Of a stretch of 17,940 nt of DNA, positions 6,862 through 13,775 are shown piece after piece; position 1 is the stretch's first letter; every line of letters begins with the position of its first letter. The notes below the pieces were generated by a model. It made no database searches and was not told the origin of the DNA. It was given only the letters and a program-made list of their open reading frames with translations. This DNA is from Gammaproteobacteria bacterium (GTDB lineage: Bacteria > Pseudomonadota > Gammaproteobacteria > DSM-16500), in assembly GCA_013287025.1 (NCBI GenBank), contig JABDEN010000034.1:1-17940 (forward strand), written 5' to 3'. The translations under genes and the position numbers were made by a program.

Positions 6862-7257
6862 TTAACGAATTCTTTTTTTAATCGAGTGACGTTTTGCATG
6901 ATTTAATGGAACAGACCCCAATGATTCAGCAAGCATTGTGATAACCAACGTATTTAAACTCACACCCTCTTCTTTGGCTTTATTAACAAGTCGTAGATGT
7001 ATGGACTTCGGAACTCGCTGTACCCATTTGCCGCTCTGACTTTCTAATTCCCCAGGTTTTGGTATAGATCTTCGCATTTCTTTTGCAGTTTCCATCCAAT
7101 CTCGTACTGCATCTTTACCATTCTTTATAGCTTCTTCAATAGTTTCGCCATCAGACATGCATCCAGGGAGATCTGGAAACTCAATTAAATATCCAGTTCC
7201 TTCTTCATTGGAAAGATGTCTTATAGTAAATGGATATTCAGGAATTTTTACTCGCAT
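6862..7257 (-). CDS. hicB: HicB-type antitoxin
   Basis: A 131-residue HicB. The N-terminal partial RNase-H-like fold is seen in GYLIEFPDLPGCMSDGET (22-39) and EEAIKNGKDAVRDWMETA (41-58). The C-terminal ribbon-helix-helix DNA-binding segment spans about 77-114 (GKWVQRVPKSIHLRLVNKA ... SLNTLVITMLAESL). HicB binds and blocks HicA and autoregulates the operon. The ATG at 7257 has a strong GGAGG a few bases upstream that lies inside the hicA 3' end. The open frame continues to 7374, but that extension lies inside hicA and does not match the family, so it is rejected. It overlaps hicA by 10 bp, giving coupled translation. A basic tail (HAKRHSIKKRIR) ends the protein. Confidence 0.93.
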   Translation of the reverse strand: MRVKIPEYPFTIRHLSNEEGTGYLIEFPDLPGCMSDGETIEEAIKNGKDAVRDWMETAKEMRRSIPKPGELESQSGKWVQRVPKSIHLRLVNKAKEEGVSLNTLVITMLAESLGSVPLNHAKRHSIKKRIR

Positions 7258-7499
7258 ATTTCCTCCGCTTCCAATGAAGCAATTAATGATAAAAACTTTT
7301 TTACATATATAGGTTTTATTGGTCGGTGAGCCGGGATGGTTAAAATGTCTATCCATTTTGTATGTGTAAAACATACATGACTCCCTTTTCCATTTCTCAC
7401 CTGAATATCAAAACGATTAGCAATAACCATAAGATCCGAAATCTGCCAATTTCTAGGATTATTATGCATCTTACTAATTATTTTATCGATTTTTGTCAT
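7248..7499 (-). CDS. hicA: HicA-type mRNA interferase toxin
   Basis: An 83-residue HicA toxin with a double-stranded-RNA-binding-like fold. NGKGSHVCF (36-44) holds the catalytic His41 of the family's GSH motif, and LTIPAHRPIKPIYVKKFL (53-70) is the conserved second half. HicA cleaves mRNA independently of ribosomes and is held in check by HicB. Toxin-before-antitoxin order and a 10-bp overlap with hicB are standard for this family. No Shine-Dalgarno is visible before the ATG, and a TATCAT hexamer ends six bases upstream of it, so the transcript may be leaderless or poorly translated. The catalytic His and overall length are intact, so the module is probably active. Confidence 0.92.
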   Translation of the reverse strand: MTKIDKIISKMHNNPRNWQISDLMVIANRFDIQVRNGKGSHVCFTHTKWIDILTIPAHRPIKPIYVKKFLSLIASLEAEEICE

Positions 7500-7505
7500 C
7501 TGCGC

Positions 7506-7526
7506 ATGATACTACATATGATACTA
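7506..7526 (-). promoter_or_regulatory. Direct repeats / likely operator-promoter of hicAB
   Basis: The plus-strand word ATGATACTA occurs twice (7506-7514 and 7518-7526), starting 12 bp apart, about one helical turn. On the minus strand each copy gives TAGTATCAT, so a TATCAT -10-like hexamer occurs twice just before hicA. A weak TTGTAT lies 17 bp upstream of the nearer one. Same-face repeats fit cooperative binding of the HicB ribbon-helix-helix domain, but this is inferred. Confidence 0.45.
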
Positions 7527-7617
7527 ATATACAACTCAGGCGTGTCTTTATTTTACCAAGAAATTTTTCAGACCGCACTAATCTACAATAATTTTTTCAT
7601 TTAATCCTTCGCTTAAT

Positions 7618-7644
7618 TTGTGGCAAAATCTTAGTTGTTATAAT
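7618..7644 (+). promoter_or_regulatory. Possible promoter of the methyltransferase gene
   Basis: A perfect TATAAT (7639-7644) lies 17 bp before the start codon at 7662. The best -35 is a weak TTGTGG (7618-7623) with a short 15-bp spacer. AAGGA (7651-7655) serves as the ribosome-binding site. The -10 is convincing and the -35 is not. Confidence 0.4.
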
Positions 7645-7661
7645 AACTTCAAAGGAATCAA

Positions 7662-8480
7662 ATGTCGCATTGGGACAAGCAAGCGATCCACTGGGATCAG
7701 ATTACGGAACCATTAAGACCCTCAACAATGGATATACAAGTTTTAACGCAATGGATTTATCGCTATTATCAAACAAATTATCGACCGCTCACCGTTCTTT
7801 TACTCGGTGTGACACCGGAAATTGTTAACATCTCATGGCCAGAAAAAACAAAACTTCTGACCGTGGATCAAAATATGGATATGATAAAATTAATTTTTAG
7901 AAAACAATCGCGACACGTAAAATCTATTGCAATTGCAGCCCATTGGTTACATTTACCATTTCAACCTTCATCATTTGATCTCATTGTTGGTGATGGATGT
8001 TATAATTTATTAGCATTCTCCGAATATAAAATGTTAACGCACTCCATTCAATCATTGCTCCGTCAAAATGGCTTATTTATATTTAGATTTTTTTTGCGTC
8101 CTGACCTTAATGCGTCATTAGAAAAATTAAAAAATGATGTGACACAATTACAAATCAAAAATTTTTCGACATTTAAGCTACGGTTATTAATCGCGCTTCA
8201 CGATGATATACAACAAGGTGTTTCATTAAAAAATACGTGGAATTGCTGGAACCTACAATTTAAAACGATTATTCATCATTTAAAAGATAAACTACAATGG
8301 ACTGAAGAAAGTATTAATGTTATCAATCATTATAAAAATCAAAATGCTTTTTATACATTTCCGTCTTTACACGAGGTAAAACAACATTTAAATCAATACT
8401 TGAATGAACAAGAAATATTTACGCCACCTGATCAACTTAGCGTTTGCTGTCCTACTTTTGTATTTTCAAAGCAAAAATAG
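7662..8480 (+). CDS. Class I SAM-dependent methyltransferase, substrate unknown
   Basis: A 272-residue protein with a class I Rossmann methyltransferase pattern. VLLLGVTPEI (45-54) is a variant motif I seen in one methyltransferase subfamily, LLTVDQNMDMI (65-75) has the acidic residue at the end of strand 2 (Asp69), and LPFQPSSFDLIVGDGCYNLL (98-117) is motif IV. The N-terminus (HWDKQAIHWDQITEPLRPS) resembles small-molecule methyltransferases. The C-terminal half (about 150-272) is helical and unique, and may form a substrate lid. It converges on the CphA-like ligase gene and their 3' ends overlap by 49 bp, with no terminator between them. This raises the possibility of co-evolved or antisense-coupled expression. 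Fold call is good, substrate unknown. Confidence 0.85.
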   Translation: MSHWDKQAIHWDQITEPLRPSTMDIQVLTQWIYRYYQTNYRPLTVLLLGVTPEIVNISWPEKTKLLTVDQNMDMIKLIFRKQSRHVKSIAIAAHWLHLPFQPSSFDLIVGDGCYNLLAFSEYKMLTHSIQSLLRQNGLFIFRFFLRPDLNASLEKLKNDVTQLQIKNFSTFKLRLLIALHDDIQQGVSLKNTWNCWNLQFKTIIHHLKDKLQWTEESINVINHYKNQNAFYTFPSLHEVKQHLNQYLNEQEIFTPPDQLSVCCPTFVFSKQK

Positions 8481-10339
8481 TCGATAAAAGATTTCGTGAT
8501 CGCTGAAATTTGATATTTTTTACATAACAAATCTCTCATGTGATGCGAAGTATTATTTGCAATAATGATTTCGCCTGAACATGCTTTAATTAAAGTGTTT
8601 AACATCATATTTTTATGCATTGAATCCACCAAATCAATATTCATATCTTCCAACAAAATCAAATCATCATAGCAATCAAATGGTAATCCTTGCTTTTCAA
8701 TATCTTTATCATCATTTACCCAATAAATAATCATGTCCATATCATCCATCATTAGTAAATGTTGCCCGGCTGTAAAAAGTGATGGCATATCCATTTCAAC
8801 ATTATTCATAATGACGCTATTACTGATGGCCAAGCCAATTTTGCTCGCACTCATTTTTAAATAATTTTGTATATGCTCCACATAATGCAGATGATTATTT
8901 TTATTTCCAAAAATAATAATGATAGGAATGCGTCCTTGATCTGGAATAAGTGATGATAAAATTTGTTGATAAATATGCGGAGCCGTAGTTGAACCTAGCT
9001 GAGGTTGTACATTTACTTCAATAATTTTCCCGCCATTTTCGCGATAGGATTGTTGAATATCTGGAGATATAAAATCAATCCCAACCAAATCAAGCCGTAA
9101 TAATTTTGCAGCGCTTTCAACTAAATGTTGATTATCCGGATGGATTTTTTCAACTTTAACTGGCGTTCCACCCATTGAAATATTTGCAATGCGAGTTAAT
9201 GCGATAAATTTTCCCGCAGAAATTACGGTTTGCAAAGATAAATGTTGTTCCGATAAATAATCAAGAATATCTTCATTAATTTGAATATGTCGGAGGGGAT
9301 AATGCGATTGATGATCTTGATTATGTTTCGCAATTAATGTCTGAATATCACTTATGCCATCGCCTGTGACGGAAGCTGGAAGACGTTCAATGGCCCAAAT
9401 CATTTCTCCATTAAATACTAATAATCGATAATCACGACCTACAATATGCTTTTCAACCATTACATTGCTCGTATGTTTTTTTGTGGCATAAAAAGCTTTT
9501 TTGACGTGATCCTCCGAGTTTAAATAAGTATAAACACCTTTTCCTGCTCGACCATCTATTGGCTTCACGACAACTGGATAATTTAATTTTTGCGCGATAC
9601 GAAGTGCATCTATTTCACTATTTGCAATATAATTTTCTGCCACAGGAAATCCTGCCTGCGATAAAACATAAGCAATATTTTTTTTATTTTCAATCAAAGT
9701 CGCAGAAATGTGAGGTGTTTTATCGGTAAAACTACTGTCTAACCATCGAGAAAACTTTCCATAACCATATTGAAATGTATTATTGGCAATGTGACGCCAA
9801 GGAATTTTTGTTTCAAATGCCGCTTTTAAAAAACGTAAACTGTTAGAACCTCTTGGTGCATGCATTTTTAATGTATTCAACAAGGAATTTAATTCCTCAA
9901 CAATACTTTGAGATATCATAAAAGACGGTTGCAACAAATAATAATTGAAAAATTTCATGATAAAAATGGCGACAGGATGAAAGCATATGGGAAATAAAAA
10001 AGGAATCCATAGAGAAAATTCATTTTTTTTAGACGAAGATTTTTCGATAACCGGTTTTTCGAAAATAGGTAAACCACCCGCTTGTTGAAGATTGCAAATA
10101 ACTTTACTAAAGCTTTCTATCACGTCTCTCAACGATTGCAATGAACTTGCAATATGATAATCAGAGAAATAATAATGTAATGCTTTTTCTAAGGTATGTA
10201 ATTGCTTTGATGACAAGTCATGCACACGCATGTTAAGCAAAGCAACCGGCTGGCGAAAACCCGCCATATATCCATAAAAAATATCTGGTTGCATGGTTAA
10301 TGCAAGAGGCTCAGCAATTGGCAATACTTTTGCTATCAT
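8432..10339 (-). CDS. Cyanophycin-synthetase-like ATP-grasp ligase with degenerate Mur-ligase domain (CphA2-like)
   Basis: A 635-residue protein aligning by eye to the CphA order. A divergent N-terminal domain carries a hydrophobic stretch at about 109-137. The linker QYGYGKFSRW (190-199) matches CphA's QLGYG motif. An ATP-grasp domain follows with PVVVKPIDGRAGKGV (255-269), MVEKHIVGRDYRLLVF (about 294-309), Asp422 in VGIDF and EVNVQPQL (441-448) for Mg-ATP. A shortened Mur-ligase-like region begins GRIPIIII (469-476). Where CphA1 has the GTNGKTT P-loop, this protein has FGNKNN (477-482). Downstream GLPFDCYD (551-558) still tracks the Mur scaffold. CphA1 is about 870 residues. CphA2, which also lacks Mur P-loop activity and joins ready-made dipeptides, is closer to this length. 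An ATP-grasp peptide ligation is inferred and the substrate is unknown. A TTG at 10348 is an alternative start; neither start has a strong ribosome-binding site. It probably shares an operon with the propeller gene. Confidence 0.8.
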   Translation of the reverse strand: MIAKVLPIAEPLALTMQPDIFYGYMAGFRQPVALLNMRVHDLSSKQLHTLEKALHYYFSDYHIASSLQSLRDVIESFSKVICNLQQAGGLPIFEKPVIEKSSSKKNEFSLWIPFLFPICFHPVAIFIMKFFNYYLLQPSFMISQSIVEELNSLLNTLKMHAPRGSNSLRFLKAAFETKIPWRHIANNTFQYGYGKFSRWLDSSFTDKTPHISATLIENKKNIAYVLSQAGFPVAENYIANSEIDALRIAQKLNYPVVVKPIDGRAGKGVYTYLNSEDHVKKAFYATKKHTSNVMVEKHIVGRDYRLLVFNGEMIWAIERLPASVTGDGISDIQTLIAKHNQDHQSHYPLRHIQINEDILDYLSEQHLSLQTVISAGKFIALTRIANISMGGTPVKVEKIHPDNQHLVESAAKLLRLDLVGIDFISPDIQQSYRENGGKIIEVNVQPQLGSTTAPHIYQQILSSLIPDQGRIPIIIIFGNKNNHLHYVEHIQNYLKMSASKIGLAISNSVIMNNVEMDMPSLFTAGQHLLMMDDMDMIIYWVNDDKDIEKQGLPFDCYDDLILLEDMNIDLVDSMHKNMMLNTLIKACSGEIIIANNTSHHMRDLLCKKYQISAITKSFIDYFCFENTKVGQQTLS

Positions 10340-10349
10340 CTTACGCAAA

Positions 10350-12182
10350 TCATTTTTTAAATAACGCCTTTTTGATTTTATTCATCAAGCTACTACCGCT
10401 TATACCAGATCCACTGAATACTCCGAAATTATTAAAATTCGAAGGTAAGGTCAATGCATTATCTGTCACAATGTATGTCCATTGCGATCCACCATTATTA
10501 CTTTGTGCATACATAGGATAGGTTGCTTGGCCCACCATATAAGATCCTGCGGCCATACAAAAACCATTTAAACAACTTGCAGTGTTAAATTGTGCAGATG
10601 AAGTATAATCCGGTAATTGAGGTCCATGGGTCCCATCGATTGCATAACTCCAAGTACTTCCGCCGTCAGTAGTTTGCGCAATCATAGGCAATTGATTTGA
10701 ATCTATATTTGTATAAAAACCTACTGCGACACAAAAGTTATCCGTGCAACCCGAGCTAGTAAACTGCGCATTTTGCGAAAAATCACTGGGTTGCTGCGCC
10801 GTCGTTGAAATAGCATAAGTCCACAAACTGCCTGTATTGGTTGATTGTGCTAATAGGGCATATTGCGTTGTAGTAGTTAAATCATAGAAATATGTCCCTG
10901 CTGCTATACAAATGGATGCGCTGCAACTTGTGGTATTAAAGCGTGTCAAACTAAAGGGGTCCGGTATTGCAGGAAAAGCTGGCCCCGTCGCATCGTCGAT
11001 AACATACGTCCACGGCCCACCACTAATGGATTGCGCAAGCAAAGGAAAGCTTGCTGCAAAAGACTGATCTTCATAAGTCCCACCAGCAATACAAATTGTG
11101 TCAAAACAACTTGCTCCAAAAAACTCTCCATGATTGGCATAGTTACTCGGTAGCGTAGTCGTATTATCCACCACATAATTCCAAGTAGTACCACCGTCCG
11201 TTGTTTCTGCAATCAGCGGAAAAGCTATACTTGAAATATTCTGGTAGGTTCCTACCGCAATACAGGTAGAGTCCATACAACTGACATTATTAAATCTGCC
11301 AAATATATCAAAATTAGGTGGCGGGTTTTGCGCAGTGATGGGATAAGTCCAACTGCCTGATTTATATTGCGCAATAAATGGATGCGGGAATGCCGTATTG
11401 AGATCGGTATAAGTGCCACCCGCAATACATAAATTCGTGGTACAACTCGCAGCAGAAAAAATACCTGCACTGCCAGGATTAAAATCGGTGGGCCAGCTAC
11501 CTACGCCACCAATTGGATAAGTCCAGGTATCACCCCCCGTACCACTAAAAGCAACTAAGGGATTAATACCGTTAGAATTATCATCCCCTACACTAATACA
11601 AATATTTGCATTACAACTTGTGGCAAATAAATATGGCATGCTGTAAGTAGGATTAGTTGGCAAATTGGTAATGATTGTCGAAGGGTAAGTGACGGTTCCA
11701 TTTTTATTTTGTACTAATAAAGGGAAAAACGCGAGATCACTATCATTATAAGTACCCGAAGCTAAATAAGAGAAATTTGAATTATTTTCTACCGTTACCG
11801 ATAAGGGAACTGAGGATGTCGTACAACTACTGCCTTTACAAATCGCAAAACCACTATGCACAGCGCCAGTAATACTCAACTCTAAATTACAACTTGCAAG
11901 CGCCGAAAGATTAATCGGATCACCACACGCACCTCCTCCACTCGTTACCTGAGTGACGGTTCCGGGCAATCCTTGTACTTCATAACCATTACGTGCACTG
12001 TGCGTAAGATTCGTCACCGTAAAATTCGCGGTCACCGAACCTCCGGGAGGAACGGAAGTCGGTAATGAGCCATTTGGCTCAATTAAAAAATTTTGTGATA
12101 AAGGATAACAATTTGGCACTAACGCAAGGAGAAGGAGTCCTCGATAAATAGGTAATAATCGAAAACGTAATTTTGCATTCAT
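10350..12182 (-). CDS. Secreted eight-repeat beta-propeller-like protein with Asp-box and C-x4-C motifs
   Basis: A 610-residue protein. A signal peptide (hydrophobic core about 14-23, GLLLLALVP) has no lipobox. An Ig-like domain with Cys pairs (about 40-130, PPGGSVTANFTVTN) follows, then about eight units of 55-61 residues. Each unit runs roughly: phi-x-SC-x4-C-IA-x-GTY ... FPLIAQ-x-TDGG-x-TWTY. The C-x4-C occurs seven times (190/195, 247/252, 302/307, 359/364, 420/425, 479/484, 537/542). Asp-box (BNR) motifs TDGGTTW and TDGGSTW occur at 328-334 and 505-511. A half unit at the N-terminus (SYLASGTYN) and a half at the C-terminus (FGVFSGSG) suggest circular closure of an eight-bladed propeller. 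The tail is basic (LMNKIKKALFKK). Asp-box propellers often bind glycans but need not be sialidases; no catalytic set is seen. AAGGAT precedes the ATG. It follows the barrel gene by 28 bp. Role unknown. Confidence 0.82.
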   Translation of the reverse strand: MNAKLRFRLLPIYRGLLLLALVPNCYPLSQNFLIEPNGSLPTSVPPGGSVTANFTVTNLTHSARNGYEVQGLPGTVTQVTSGGGACGDPINLSALASCNLELSITGAVHSGFAICKGSSCTTSSVPLSVTVENNSNFSYLASGTYNDSDLAFFPLLVQNKNGTVTYPSTIITNLPTNPTYSMPYLFATSCNANICISVGDDNSNGINPLVAFSGTGGDTWTYPIGGVGSWPTDFNPGSAGIFSAASCTTNLCIAGGTYTDLNTAFPHPFIAQYKSGSWTYPITAQNPPPNFDIFGRFNNVSCMDSTCIAVGTYQNISSIAFPLIAETTDGGTTWNYVVDNTTTLPSNYANHGEFFGASCFDTICIAGGTYEDQSFAASFPLLAQSISGGPWTYVIDDATGPAFPAIPDPFSLTRFNTTSCSASICIAAGTYFYDLTTTTQYALLAQSTNTGSLWTYAISTTAQQPSDFSQNAQFTSSGCTDNFCVAVGFYTNIDSNQLPMIAQTTDGGSTWSYAIDGTHGPQLPDYTSSAQFNTASCLNGFCMAAGSYMVGQATYPMYAQSNNGGSQWTYIVTDNALTLPSNFNNFGVFSGSGISGSSLMNKIKKALFKK

Positions 12183-12210
12183 TTGTATAAATCCTTTTAA
12201 CGAAATGAAA

Positions 12211-12984
12211 TTAAATTAAAAAGTTGATATCTACCAAAAATTGATTCGCGTAAATATTAGAGCCACTTAGCGTAAAAGGTACGGAAGATTGGTAATTATG
12301 GTAAGTCACAGTACCATCATCTAAGGAGTAGTGACCTAAATTACTAAAACGATAAGCAAGACCTACGCGTACATTTGACGCCACATCCATATCAAACCCC
12401 AGACTTAAGTTGTAACTAAAAGCAGTTTCTGTATTTGATTCAAATGTTGGAGTGATATTAATGCTGCCGGTTTGTGAAGTCGTTGCGGAATAGTCGCTCG
12501 CACGATTAAAAGCAGCACCTAATCCAACGGATGCATAAGGGTGAAAAATGTGATGTACGCTATACAATAACTTAAAAACCGCAATGACTTGTTGCGATTG
12601 TAATTGAAAATCATAATCATAAGGTGTGGATGTTGCACGCTCCACACCAACTAAATTTGAGCCATTTACTGTAAAAGATCCAAAATAATCATATTCTACG
12701 CCCGCTTCCATAAAAAAATTCGTGGCAGGCACCCATTCTAATCCAATAAATGTACCTACAAAACCGCTATCTTTTCCTTGATTGTCGTTTTGATAAGTAA
12801 AAATATCATCATCTGTCCCTACGTATGACTGATCAGAGTGTCCAACACTCATGCTGGCATATCCTCCTAAGAGAGATACCACAGGACGAACATTATTATT
12901 TGAGGAAGCAGAAAATATCGCTGAAGAATATAAGCATGTAAAAAAAAGGAGGGATTTTACATAATTTTCCTTTAAAAAAAACAT
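12211..12984 (-). CDS. Outer-membrane beta-barrel protein, OmpA/opacity-like
   Basis: A 257-residue protein with a signal peptide (VKSLLFFTCLYSSAIFSA, mature start about residue 27). Alternating aromatic/hydrophobic strands follow, typical of small 8-stranded barrels: VVSLLGGYASMSVG, FVGTFIGLEWVP, FFMEAGVEYDYFG, HPYASVGLGAAFN, NLSLGFDMDVASNVRVGLAYRF and a terminal QFLVDINFLI strand. Loops are Asn/Ser/Asp-rich. The organisation matches the outer-membrane beta-barrel family common in Legionella and Coxiella relatives. Function could be adhesion, a pore or anchoring of a partner. The ATG has AAGGA seven bases upstream and a well-spaced promoter at 13022-13050. It is the first gene of a run with the propeller protein, so it may present or retain that protein at the cell surface, which is inference. 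Confidence 0.85.
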   Translation of the reverse strand: MFFLKENYVKSLLFFTCLYSSAIFSASSNNNVRPVVSLLGGYASMSVGHSDQSYVGTDDDIFTYQNDNQGKDSGFVGTFIGLEWVPATNFFMEAGVEYDYFGSFTVNGSNLVGVERATSTPYDYDFQLQSQQVIAVFKLLYSVHHIFHPYASVGLGAAFNRASDYSATTSQTGSINITPTFESNTETAFSYNLSLGFDMDVASNVRVGLAYRFSNLGHYSLDDGTVTYHNYQSSVPFTLSGSNIYANQFLVDINFLI

Positions 12985-13021
12985 ACAGCTATCCTTAAAT
13001 TCTTAGCAAATTTGAAAGCAC

Positions 13022-13050
13022 ATTGTATAATTACGGTAATAAATATACAA
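13022..13050 (-). promoter_or_regulatory. Predicted promoter of the barrel-propeller-ligase operon
   Basis: On the minus strand TTGTAT (13045-13050), a 17-bp spacer and TACAAT (13022-13027) lie about 38 bp upstream of the barrel gene start, giving a plausible short leader with AAGGA. The flanking 128-bp gap to murU holds no other gene and no clear terminator. Confidence 0.5.
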
Positions 13051-13112
13051 GACAAATGGGCTCGCCGCGTTCGCAATGTCGAATTTCGGTAAAAATCTAC
13101 GACTTAAAAACT

Positions 13113-13775
13113 TTATGTAGAAATTTCTTTCGCACACAACTCAACTAATTGATTCTCTGTTCCAATGTTATGCCAGTTACCCGAAAAATACTCACCAGTA
13201 ATTTGACCTTCCTGCACCGCTTTTTTTAACAAATCTCCCAGTCGAAACTTGCCTGGGCGGCAGTTCACAAACAATTCTTTGCGATAAACACCCACATTTG
13301 AATAAGTATAAGGGGTGGGTAATGCGAGCGAAACCTGATTACCATGCAATGAAAAATCTCCCACAGAATGAAAAGGAGGATTATCCACTAACACAATATG
13401 TGCTAAACCATCGGGGTTTTTTGGTAAGTCTAACAGCTGAAAATCGGAAATGACATCCGCGCTTAATACAATAAAAGGATCGTCGCCGAGCAAAGGCAGT
13501 GCTTTAAAAATTCCGCCACCCGTTTCAAGTGCTTCATCTTCTTCGGAATAAAAAATTTTGACATTAAATTTTTCGCCGTTTCCCAACGCTTCTTTAATTT
13601 GATCTTGCAAATAACTCACGTTAATCACTATTTCGCGTATATCGCTCCGCAAAAATGATTCAATCGCATATTCAATGAGATATTTTCCGTGCAAACGTAA
13701 TAAAGGTTTTGGGGTATGATCGGTTAAATGGCCCATGCGACTACCGCGACCAGCCGCTAAAATCATTCCACGCAT
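13113..13775 (-). CDS. murU: N-acetylmuramate alpha-1-phosphate uridylyltransferase
   Basis: A 220-residue nucleotidyltransferase, about the size of Pseudomonas MurU. The signature MILAAGRGSRMG (4-15) with TPKPLL (21-26) binds the nucleotide, ETGGG (84-88) and LSADV (104-108, metal-binding Asp107) complete the active site. The C-terminal GTENQLVELC closes the fold. MurU converts MurNAc-1-phosphate and UTP to UDP-MurNAc in cytoplasmic peptidoglycan recycling, bypassing fosfomycin-sensitive MurA. It overlaps the upstream kinase gene amgK by 13 bp, so the two are translationally coupled and act in sequence. A general sugar-phosphate nucleotidyltransferase would share the motifs, but the AmgK partner and lptD neighbour make MurU the best call. 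A decayed second copy of its last 36 codons lies at 6334-6444. Confidence 0.92.
   Translation of the reverse strand: MRGMILAAGRGSRMGHLTDHTPKPLLRLHGKYLIEYAIESFLRSDIREIVINVSYLQDQIKEALGNGEKFNVKIFYSEEDEALETGGGIFKALPLLGDDPFIVLSADVISDFQLLDLPKNPDGLAHIVLVDNPPFHSVGDFSLHGNQVSLALPTPYTYSNVGVYRKELFVNCRPGKFRLGDLLKKAVQEGQITGEYFSGNWHNIGTENQLVELCAKEIST

Noticed and set aside
7258..7374. N-terminal extension of hicB.
   Set aside because: It lies inside hicA, reads as non-family sequence, and the ATG at 7257 has a strong GGAGG.
8432..10339. Calling the ATP-grasp protein a full cyanophycin synthetase (CphA1).
   Set aside because: It is too short and lacks the Mur-ligase GTNGKTT motif and C-terminal domain.
10946..11470. 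Minus-strand open frames inside the propeller gene.
   Set aside because: They are out-of-frame shadows of the repetitive propeller coding sequence with unnatural composition.
10350..12182. Sialidase assignment for the Asp-box protein.
   Set aside because: Asp-box motifs alone mark a fold. No catalytic Arg triad or Tyr/Glu pair pattern was recognised.
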